The position numbers and the translations under genes are program-made. Below, one piece after another: positions 31,701 to 64,000 of a DNA stretch of 64,000 bases. Location: the NCBI GenBank assembly GCA_023974075.1, contig CM043787.1:31467718-31531717 (forward strand), written 5' to 3'. Position 1 is the stretch's first letter, and the number at the start of each line of letters is the position of its first letter. The stretch is from Chaenocephalus aceratus. Its lineage: Eukaryota > Chordata > Actinopteri > Perciformes > Channichthyidae. A model generated the notes under the pieces. The model did no database searches, was not told the origin of the DNA, and saw only the letters and a program-made list of their open reading frames with translations.

Positions 31701-33922
31701 CTGTGTGGATGTGGCTGTGCTGGTGGGCATCTCCACTGCCTGCTCTATGTCCAGCTGCTTGACGATCTCCTCTGCCTCCAATGCCTGGTCTGGAGAGTCT
31801 GAGCCAGAGGAGGCTGAGACACAAAAACACAATACTGAGTACCATCCTGACATTACTGATAATTGTGATATTATATCAATATTGTGATATGAGACAAGAG
31901 ATGGTCTTAGATGTTTGATATCATAACATTGGATACAGGTCTTTCCCTTGTTTAAAGGCAGTATTACAGTAAAGAGATATCATTTTCTAAATCTACCAGA
32001 CTGTTCTATTATTTACCTTTACCCACTTAGTCATATCCCCATCACAAATGATCATTCATCCATAAAATATATCCTTTAAAAATATCTTGTGAAAGCAACA
32101 ATAGTCAACCCTATAATTTTGAAGCAATAACAATAGAGATTTTTTATTTTTAATCAGAAATACTGTGATATGACATTCTTACATATCTCCCTACCTGACA
32201 CTGAATACATGCTCCTGGCTGTAACATAAGCATGGAAACAGTTGAGTACAGATACACTTTAGGTTTGCGCATAATGCCTGCCATGAATCGAACAGGCTAC
32301 CTTAGGGTCTGCTTACCATTTTTAGCTGGTGAGAAGAAGTTGAAAACAGGGGAGAAGATGGTCCCAAGAAGGGTGCTTCTGGGGGGGCTGGTGACTGGCA
32401 ACTCAACGGCCGTCGTCTCCTCCAGACTGCCGTTGGGCTTCTCCTTACTCCTGTCATGATTGGTTGCCTCTGCAGAGGAGGAATTAAAATATGAGAGCGT
32501 TAACAGAGACAAGTGAAACAAACACGAGGAAATCACCATTTTCTGATTGAGTGCCACTCACGTCCATTGAGGGAGCCTCTCCTGGCGATAGTCCTGCGGG
32601 GGGTGTTGGAGTCAGGGGTTGTGGAGGAGATCAGGTTATTGTCCACATCGCAGTGGAGGCGTGTCTTCTTGGCTGGGCTCTCCTGCTGCACCTTGAGAAG
32701 ACAACACCTCATATTGTTAGATAGTAGTAATTAATTAAATAACAGGCATGGCTGTCTCTCTCCGGTGAAACAGACAGTGAGGGATATGTGCTGAAATCTG
32801 GTCACCAATCGTGTGTCAAAACTCTGACAAAATCTTAAAATCTAACTGATGCCATTAACTATGGCTACCATCAACCAATCAAAAGTTCCTCAAAAAAACT
32901 GTTGCATTTTCAAACAGTGAGTGTTGCTTCTTTTACATTACATATCACTTGTTAGACGCTTTTATCCAAAGCGACTTACATGCTCAATACTGTGGGCAAT
33001 CCCCACAGGAGCAATTTGGGGTGAAGTGTCTTGCCCAGGGACACAACGACATGCTGACTGCAGTGGGGTTTGAACCTGTGCTCCCCTGATCAGAACACCA
33101 ACACACAACACCACACGCCACGCTTCTTCCTGTTTATAATTATAAACATCTGGCATGGTGTGACATACAATGAACCTTCATTTATACTATACTATTATCA
33201 ACTACAGAGACCATGAGATAAATAGTAAAACATTTGTTTTATGCAGCTTGTTTATTATTTAACAATGAATAAAGAGACAATAAAGCATCAACAGCAATAT
33301 GCTACACTTCTTAAATGATGACCTAATAAGTAAATGCAGGGAGGACCATGAATTAAAAATATCATGTAAAAACTCCAAAAAGTCCCATTCTCTTTCCAGA
33401 GGAAACGTCTGTTTTTGATAGAGTTGACTTTTCCACTTGTTCCTGCCTCCTGTTCCTGCACACTGACTGCGAGCAAGAAGCTAAAATTAGAACCGAGTCC
33501 GGGTTCTCAGACAAGCTGCTACATTCCTCCAGACATTTCTCTGGAAACATGACACTATGTACCAAGAAACACGGTATTGAACTCAGCCACCAGGAGAACA
33601 TGGTGCTAAAAACCCCAAAAGGCAGCACTTTTAAACCAAACACAGCAACAAATATCCCCCAATGCTCCCAGAAAAAACCCCAGACTCATATTTGCATTCA
33701 AGTCAATTTAAAAGCAGGGTCATTTGATGTTATCAGCAAGGTGGTTACCTTAACAGCATTTCCTCTGATGAACTTCTTGATGGTGGAGAAAATGCCCCTC
33801 CCTCCACTGGTAGGAGTAGGAGGATCCTCTTCTACCTCTGAATGCTTCCGCTTGGTACGAGACGGGCGGCTCTCCAGGCTGGGGTTCGACTGCTGAGACG
33901 CCTTACGCATTCTCAGCCTCAT
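28731..33922 (-). CDS. ctdspl2: CTD small phosphatase-like 2, 12 coding exons
   Basis: Predicted protein phosphatase of the FCP/SCP (HAD) family, 477 aa (human 466). Coding exons: 33749-33922, 32562-32691, 32317-32469, 31565-31813, 31334-31430, 30886-30997, 30679-30765, 30408-30470, 30226-30305, 29915-30041, 28901-28996, 28731-28796. The start [13 protein letters not shown] matches the mammalian N-terminus. A basic, Ser/Pro-rich low-complexity half follows, including [20 protein letters not shown]. The C-terminal phosphatase domain carries the DxDxT motif (LDLDETLVH, split between exons 6 and 7), [18 protein letters not shown] and [20 protein letters not shown]. The end [11 protein letters not shown] is identical to mammals. 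Fish may have two paralogs, so the a/b suffix is left open. Confidence 0.96.
29458..29660 (+). repeat. tRNA-derived SINE
   Basis: The head has A-box-like GTGGCGCAGTGG and B-box-like GGTTCAAACC. A body follows with CTGGGCAAGACACTTCACCC and a tail with GCTTTGGATAAAAGCGTC. It lies in the ctdspl2 intron between exons 10 and 11. It is opposite in orientation to the copy at 32935-33122. Confidence 0.85.
29915..30997 (-). CDS. ctdspl2: ctdspl2 exons 6-10, catalytic domain core
   Basis: Exons 30886-30997, 30679-30765, 30408-30470, 30226-30305 and 29915-30041. The catalytic aspartates of DLDET span the exon 6/7 junction. Next come the loop [20 protein letters not shown], the phosphate-binding Thr of ILFTASKK and the acidic motif IIIDNSP. 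All catalytic motifs are intact. The intron after exon 7 uses a GC donor. Confidence 0.95.
30673..30681 (-). other. ctdspl2: Non-canonical GC splice donor in ctdspl2
   Basis: Exon 7 ends CAG and the intron begins GCAAGT (30678 downwards). Its acceptor GTGTGCAG is at 30471. Exon phase is kept exactly (VIYQ|VYVRL). The rest of the site matches the consensus strongly, as is typical of functional GC-AG introns. Confidence 0.9.
32935..33122 (-). repeat. tRNA-derived SINE, inverted copy
   Basis: Reverse complement of the SINE at 29458-29660. It carries GACGCTTTTATCCAAAGCGA, GGGTGAAGTGTCTTGCCCAG and GGTTTGAACC in that order. It lies in ctdspl2 between its first two coding exons. Confidence 0.85.
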
Positions 33923-33945
33923 TGTTTGAGCAGTCACATGTAAGG

Positions 33946-36820
33946 CTGTTTTAAAAAAGAAAAGAAGAAAAAGTCAGAAATGGGGGAAAGAAAAAAGGAA
34001 ACCACAATTACGTTGCAGTCAAGGAAACACAGTTTCTCGGTCTCAACTCTTTGAGCTTCTAGAATTAATATTTCTGTGGGGTGTATCCATCAGTATTGGT
34101 GGAATACTGGTGGATTTTCCTGCTAACATCTGGATGCACTCAAGATCCCATTTCACTTACATCACAGTGGATCACTGCAGCCACAGCTGGCTTTACTTCC
34201 ATTCGTACAGTAAAAAATAAATAAAAATACATTGCCCAAAAACATACTACTACCCACACACACTTCAAATGAAATAGCTACATGGAAGACCTATGTTGAA
34301 GTCGAGAAACCAAAATACAGTCAATAGTGGAACAATTGTGAACATGGACAATGTTGTTTTAAGATGAAATCTATCTAAAAAAGGGAATACACTCCTTACT
34401 CACTAAAGCTGAGGGATTTATATCGGTCAACGGTGTCCTTCACAGTGAACATGAATTGTCTGTCAGTCAAGCATGGCAGCCTCTTAAGGTTATGTAACAG
34501 CAGCTGGCTGAAAATGTGTCTGGACATATCAACAACCTGTCAGCTTCCCTAAACACACAATAGCACCCTCTCAATACATACTGTAAATCTCATATACTGT
34601 AAATGTCCGTTACTACATCTGCTTTACATTTACAAAGGGGTGTATCCATGAACACACCAGAATTGTATGTACTGTGCATGCACAAATACACATGAACCAC
34701 ACCAGAATATATGGTAACGGGCATGCAGTGATAGTTGAACAATCTAAAAGAAAAAATGTTCTTGTTTTAAAAGAGATGAACTGAAAATGCAAACAGTGCA
34801 TGGTTGATTCAAAACAAACCATTTAATCACCATATTTATTCATTGTGTTTTTATTACATTAAATTATTACACCAGTTGTCCTTAATCAGTATTTGTTTAA
34901 ACTCCTCAAGACTTGATCACATTAGCTTTTGTAATTGTTTCATCAAAAGTTCAAATTGTAATTAATCAGACTCTTGTGTCAACAGATTTCTCTGGATGAG
35001 TCAATACTGACAAATAGGTATCTGGTAATCTGATCAAATTAAAACAAATAACATCTACACATGTGTACAGAGGTTGATACTGGAAACACTAGAACATTGT
35101 GTATGATATGCACTGAATGTTACTCTTAGTCTTTTCTCTCCCCTTTCCTGTTCGTACAAATTGCTAATATCAGTATGTACTTAAGGTTTACCTGTATTTG
35201 CAAAATAAAAATAACAGGCTTGCTATTTTCAGCCTACTATATGATTACATCCCGCCACGGCTTGCATGCACTAACAACAAGGCTGCTTAAAATCCACCTC
35301 CGTAGGATGTCACCCCCCAACGAAGCTCCATGTACACAGCTAGGTACGAGTAAGTGAGCGGGAAATAGGAACATGCCACCGTCACTGTATGAACGAGCTA
35401 GCGATGAGAAACAAACAGGGCCTCTTGTTGGACAACCAGTTACAGAAATGACTGAAAGTGGCTAAACAATTCAGACCAACTTTAATTGGGAAAACAATAT
35501 TAAAAAAACACATGACATTGCTCCAGTTGCCTCATTCATGCACACAAATCAGCGTTTGGACCAAAGCATTACGACTATCAAGATTTGCAGCTAATTGAGC
35601 AGCTAGCTCGATTAAGCTACACTACCAAAATTAAAGAGTCAGGAGTCATACATGTTCACAATAGACCTTTGTATACAAACAGTTTAATTTACCATCGCCA
35701 GATTGCACAAGTGACATCTACAGGTAATGTGAGATGTTAAATCAGCTCGGCACCATGTAGCGGTTCAACAAGGCGAGCCCAAATAGGCTAACTTACCGTT
35801 AGCAAGCCAGTGCGGCATCTTAAATTGTTACAAATAATATTAATACTATAACGAAAGTAAGATACATTAGTCGGCTCGCTTGTGTTTGGTTCGCTGCTGG
35901 GGTTGACTCGACTGTCTACTGGAGATATTTACAGGGTCAAGCTTAGATTTATTTGGGAACTCGTCAGACATCATTAATCAAAACAGCTAACTGACATTGT
36001 AACCAAATTATCTTTTGAATACCGTCGAAGTAATCTTGAGCCAATGCTCCAGTCGTGGGGCGTTATTCATAAATTGTGGTACACAAACATGCTTAACTCA
36101 ACACCCATTGGAAGACTTTACAAAAATAGGACAAGACAGTGTTGGCTAACTGACGTTAGCACAGCTCAGTTGTGGAATGCCATTGGACTGCGTTAGCCTC
36201 CACGAAGCTAACCAACCCTGACGCTCCGTATTATACCTTACTGTCCGTTTGTTTTAACGGATTAAAAGAGTAATAGTTCATATTTTGACATCGTTATTCT
36301 TTGACGAATACCATTCATTTAAAAGAAGGAGTCCAAACTGAGATTTTGAGTCCACCAGGAATATATCAGTTCCGATGTAGGCCGTGTTTGAGCTTAGCTG
36401 TGGTTAGCTTAGCACCGCTAGCTTAGCGTTAGCCCTACATAGGCTTTTTGAAAAACTGCTTCGGGCTAACAGATGTACATAAGCAGGGAGGGAAACTATT
36501 TATCCTGTCGTTTGCCAACATTACACAAGCCAAAAAGCCAAATGACCGAAGAAGGCTTAACGTTACCGACTTACTTTAAGTGATCCGCAGTGTCTGGCGA
36601 TGATAATTCAACACCGATTAACCATCACAACAGAAGCCGTGTTGTTTTCGTGCTCTCATCCGACCTTTTCTGTACATCTACTCACGTACCGTCTCCGAAA
36701 CGACAAATCGTTGTGTTACCAGGCGCCATTTCCCGCCTCTGCTCAGTCTCTCCAAGGAAGATACCCGTATGGGACACAGACACACCCCCTTACCTCTGAA
36801 AAACAGCAGCCAGTCTGCAG
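33946..36820 (-). other. ctdspl2: ctdspl2 5' intron, 5' exon candidates and promoter
   Basis: The first coding exon has an acceptor at 33946-33947 (AAAACAG), so at least one upstream exon exists. Two donor-like sites are visible on the minus strand: AACG|GTAAGT at 35797 and GACG|GTACGT near 36685. GTTAGC/GCTAAC hexamers cluster at 35780-36480. No transposon was recognised. Confidence 0.5.
35797..35818 (-). other. ctdspl2: Candidate upstream coding start for ctdspl2
   Basis: An ATG at 35818-35816 is followed by six sense codons (MPHWLAN) and a strong donor GTAAGT. Splicing to the acceptor at 33945 would be in frame with the main start and add about 14 residues. It could equally be the end of an untranslated exon. 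Confidence 0.35.
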
Positions 36821-38083
36821 CGAACACTACCACTCGCCTTTTCTTCTCACAGCTTTGATTTAAATGCCCGTATGCATGCTAGTAAATGAATAATGTTAAC
36901 AATCGATCGGATATTTATGGTTTCTTGCTGAACATATCAACATGTGTTTTATAATCAATGAAAAAGAAAAGCGCATTACACTTATGAACTAAATATTCAT
37001 GTACTATACATCCACCTTTGCGATTAGAAAACAGCTGACCCAAATTACATTTATAGCCGTATCACCTGAGTAATCCAATCACTACCGGCGATGACAAACT
37101 AATTTCTACATCTCAATTGACTTTAAAGCAATATCACAAGGGAAAATGACACGAAGCATCAACTTTAATAAAATAAAATTACATTCAATGTGCCTTTCCA
37201 TGAGAAATCACTTTTTTCTGGCTGCACAAACTGTTTTCATGTTCACAAATTTCCCTAAAAGGTGAGTAATTAGGTTTTCCTCAGTACAAATGGTAACAGT
37301 TGAACTACATTATGTACAAGAGACCTCATGAATGGAAGCATGTGTACAGTATGTCAGTACTATATGTGCTTGTTTAATCTTTGCACACTGGAGGATACTA
37401 ACAAAGCTCTAAGTATTGCTTAAGCATCAGTATTTTGCTCAGTTTGATTATTATTAAAAACAACTTTCATATGCATGCAATGGCATCATAAAAAAAACAG
37501 AACAAGGATCACTTTCAAGTGTCTGTCACTAAGAAACGTAATTTATTTAATAGGACAGCATCGCAAAGTCCTTTTTGCAATGCATTCCCACTCTACGAAC
37601 AAAAAAAAGATTTTCCATGTAAAAGTCCCAAAATTATGTTAGAAAGGCAGAATGTCGTATTAGTCTCTTTGATAAACATCTCAGGTGAAGAGTTTGTTTT
37701 TATCAAGCAACAGCAACCTGAAAGAAACAGCAAAAACAAAACCCAGTTCAACCTTAAAAGTTCAGCTGTGGGCTCTTCCAGATCACTTTGTATGAACTAT
37801 GGCAGTTATCAAATCACAAACTCAACAGTCAGTGTACAGTATATCATCCCTTCTGCCATAACTTAGAACCATTAGCAAATCACCATCTCCGGACAGTGCC
37901 ATGATTTTTTTCTTTGTATTATAGTATGTTATTTAGAATTAATTCATTAGTTGCAATGTCTTTTTATGATAGTCTGTGACATTGAAGATGCATCCTATAA
38001 ATTCTTAAACATATTGATGTTCAAACTGTTTCCTCAAGAACGTCTGAATATTTGTAATGAGTTTCAGCTGAATGATTTCCCAT
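36821..38083 (-). other. golm2: golm2 3' UTR and intergenic spacer
   Basis: Downstream of the golm2 stop. An AATAAA on the minus strand at 37542-37547 is a plausible polyadenylation signal, about 540 nt after the stop. The remainder, up to the ctdspl2 promoter, has no recognised feature. Confidence 0.45.
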
Positions 38084-50560
<12,477 letters not shown>

Positions 50561-52067
50561 AATTGGTCTGTTGATAGTAAAGCTTTTATCTTTGACATAT
50601 GATCCAATTTTTACACCGCAGCCTTAACGTGTACACTTTATTTGAAAACAAACTATTTACTTGTTTTAAACCCAACCAAGAACCTGTGTTGTCAAAACAA
50701 AGGGCATTTCTGACAGAAAGGGCTTCCAAGTTCTTTAGTTTGGTAGAGGTGGCTAAAGACCGGATACACAAGGCTGTCTGAAAGAACACCTAACAGTTAT
50801 AATGACATTAGGGTCCAGATTTGTGATTAGCAAGTATTGCGTTTCAGTCTAGAATACAAAATGTTTTTTTTTTTATCATTGTCTGCTTAAAATAAATACT
50901 TGTAATTCATTCAAAGGGGGCCAGTGCACATACCTTTCTATATCAGTTGATATTGACTGAAAAAACTAAGCGTGTAATCACAAACAATTCCCTCCTGTTA
51001 ACAAATAAGTGATAACTAAATGTGGTTTCTCTTTGAGTGGCATTAAAAAACATTCTGCCTTGATTACCTGGAATATTCAGGTGTGCCACTGCTATGTGAT
51101 TTTAAACCGGACTATCTAGATTTTCTCCACGCCTCATTGAAATGTTGCCAAACTTAATATTGGTCACTTGGTCTATTTGCAATGAGAATTGCTACTGTAT
51201 TGGTTGCATTGCAAATATAGCTACTTCTGCAATAACTACAGAACAAAACACCTATTTTCTTCACCACATTGATATTTGGGGAAATGATAGTGTTTGGTCC
51301 TTTGTTTGTATTATTTTAGTCAGTTCTGGTGGATGAAATCAGATGTTCAATAATTCTGACAAATACAGTCTGACAAACAGAATCCAACAGATAAAAAAGG
51401 TTAATTGAAATAAGAACAAAAACCACAAGATACAAACTCATATTTTATTGTAACACTGATAAGAATTGTAACACAATGAGGTAAATTAAATAATCCACAA
51501 TATGTGATGTTTTTTTAACCAGCTGCACCACACATATTTACCACCCTATCAGTAACAGTTCCACAAAGCCTGCAAAGAAATGGCTAGAAATGCCCAGTCC
51601 ATTCAGTTCACAGTTTATTACAAACATATTTATTTCTGTTTCTTATGAGGACAAGAGGAATACTGAAAACACAATCTCCCTTTTCTTTGAGTCACAGATA
51701 CAAACTTTCCAGCTGTGTGTTTGTTTTTGAAACTCTTTTTGAGATGAAACTCTGTAGAAAAGATCCCCTGAGGGAGAAACATTCTTTTGTTTTTCTGATG
51801 AGAAAGAAGCCACCACAGATACTGGCAGGCTCAGTCTGAGTTTGCTACCGTTTCTGCTGATGACTTGGCACGGTCTCACAGGGCACTAGGAGATACAGTA
51901 TGAGACCATTTCAGTTTGCCTGTGCACACACAAGAAAATAAATGATCTTTCACTGCAGAAAGAGTTGTTCATTACTCTACAGATGTCAGCTGCACAGCAA
52001 AGCGTGGCTGCAACACCAGCATTCGGAAATGCACTCAGAGTTTTGATCGTCCTTGTTCGGAGAGTGG
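50561..52067 (-). other. Intergenic DNA and entrep2 3' UTR
   Basis: The right part follows the entrep2 stop. Minus-strand AATAAA motifs at 51614-51619 and 51444-51449 are possible polyadenylation signals. No other gene or repeat was recognised. Confidence 0.45.
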
Positions 52068-62256
<10,189 letters not shown>

Positions 62257-64000
62257 CTAAAGGAGAGGGGGGGAGAGGAGGAGACTGTTAGAGGAACAAA
62301 GGAGAGGAGGAGTGTGACAAATAAGAGAAATGAGTGGAGAAGGTGGGGAGAGGAAGAGAAGAATGTCATGAACACTAAAGATGTGCAATATGAGAACCAA
62401 AAATAGGTTAATGTGGAACAAAAGAAGAAGACACAGATAAGACTGAAGGTGACAGAAACAGTGTTTAAATCACCAGTAGGTAACCGTTTAGAAAAGCACA
62501 GCAGGGTGGCACTGCAGTATGAAACCACTTTTACAAACATCTGGTTTAGACACAACACAGAACCAATAAGAGTAATCTGCATTGTTAACATTTCTTGAAT
62601 AACATTTAAAAAGGTTAAAGACTGATACAAATAATGATTGTTCTTTGCTTACATGAAGAGCTTGCAAACAAATTCAATAAGAGGGAAAACAACCTCATAA
62701 CGTCCAAGGTTAAGCATGAGTGTGCACCAAAGACCGCATAATACTGTGAAGGTGTTCACGTTCACACTCTGACAATGCAGAGAACAGCAAGGGGACAAGC
62801 CAGTATTGAATCTGTCGGCAAAAATAAAAGTGCATGCTGGTGAAATACTAGCTAAGCACACTGAATCAGAGAAAAATACTTAAGACTGCGCTTTGTGCTA
62901 TTCTTCTAAAAAGGTAGTGATGATCTTAAAATAACTCAAATTTTAAACCATTTAGAGTTTTGTACATTCACTAGAATTAACCTTTTATAACTCTACTGTA
63001 TGGATTATTTCCTGTAAAAGAAACAGTAATAGCACGTGCATGGTAATTGGCTCTGGGAATAGCAACTGTCAGCTCATTGGTCATGTTGAGAGGAGAGCGG
63101 ATGATCGCAGCTCATATTAGATCTGCAGTACTCTTGGCTGTTTCGATACAATCACAACCTAACATTTTTAATAGGTTTCTTAATATAGTTGACATCTGTC
63201 ACAGTAAAATTACTTACACAATTACTGTCAAAAGATGTTAGAGAGGAGAAAATAAGGCAGAGAAAGGCAATAATGTGTGGACGAAACTATGACTTTGGGT
63301 GCTTTAATTTCAATATCGTACAAAAAATAGAAAATGTATCTTATAAAATTATCTTGCTCATATACAGTAACCGCAATCTTACTGTGCACAAAAACCCAAT
63401 AATATGAGCCTTCCCATGACAAATAAAAACAGTCAACATTAAACACAGCAGCCACAAAATGTATATAATCATATAATTCCTGAAAGATAAGGACAGGAGG
63501 GACTTTGAGCACTGGAATGAAAACCTCACTTCGCTCTGTGTGAATCTGTGTGGACACCTGCTCATGAGTGAAGCTCCCCAGTCACCACACAAAGTGTTTT
63601 CCAGCCTGCACACAGATTATTCATCAGATTCAGGAGGCACATAATTACCAGCGACATTACAAAACCCCCACTTGTGTTAGGCTGCTGATAATCTGCAGCG
63701 AGGACAGCTGTCTCCTCCTTTGTCTGGGTGCAGGTAGCTTGACTCTTTTAAAGGGGTTCAGGAAAGATGTTTAGAGCAGGCAGCGACTTTTTGCCAAACC
63801 ATCTCCCTTTACTCGAAGTGTGTGATATAAAACAGATCAGCTGCTAGAACTCTTTTAAAACATGTTTGATATCCAGTAACTAGTTGCCAAAAATCACGTT
63901 TGTGTGAGCTGGAAGTTTAATCAGAGATGATGCCAGTTGGAAGCAGTGAAACTGAAGTTGTGCAGTGCCAACCATAAAATACATCTAATGCATGTTTGCC
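62257..64000 (-). other. entrep2 intron at the right edge
   Basis: No further exon with the expected hydrophobic segments was found up to the window end. The preceding exons must lie further right. Confidence 0.5.

Overview
This window is nuclear DNA from a teleost fish. It has GT-AG introns, long CA and GGA microsatellites, Tc1 and hAT transposons, tRNA-derived SINEs and an L2-type LINE tail. Exon translations match vertebrate proteins. The species cannot be fixed from sequence alone; the compact introns suggest a percomorph-like genome.

Five protein-coding genes were found, and all lie on the minus strand. Left to right they are: eif3j (first two exons only, 1274-1526; the rest lies off the left edge), strc (stereocilin, 29 coding exons, 5160-24783), ctdspl2 (12 coding exons, 28731-33922), golm2/casc4 (10 coding exons, 38084-49710) and entrep2/fam189a1-like (last 8 exons, 52068-62256; the 5' exons lie off the right edge). 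In transcription order this is entrep2 > golm2 > ctdspl2 > strc > eif3j. It keeps the human chromosome 15 order GOLM2-CTDSPL2-EIF3J, with strc sitting between ctdspl2 and eif3j.

The genes do not form one pathway: translation initiation (eif3j), hair-cell stereocilia links (strc), a nuclear HAD-type phosphatase (ctdspl2), a Golgi type II membrane protein (golm2) and an endosomal ITCH-binding membrane protein (entrep2). I reconstructed exon boundaries by hand from splice sites, and phase is consistent throughout. The exceptions are two one-base frame breaks in strc exons 4 and 8, both in CCC runs of the coding strand.

The spaces and introns hold many mobile elements. A nearly complete Tc1 element lies between eif3j and strc. 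The last strc intron holds a three-level nest (outer TIR element > hAT > Harbinger-type MITE). golm2 intron 8 holds two hAT elements, an L2 tail and a roughly 300-bp CA repeat. entrep2 holds a TIR element with about 265-bp near-identical inverted ends, interrupted by a solo LTR. ctdspl2 introns hold two copies of one SINE in opposite orientation.

I saw no bacterial-type system, CRISPR array, operon or clearly new molecular system. The points most worth a second look are the strc frame breaks, the tandem Cys modules of its N-terminal half, the CA repeat next to a strc splice donor, the long-TIR element in entrep2, and GTTAGC/GCTAAC hexamer clusters around the gene starts.
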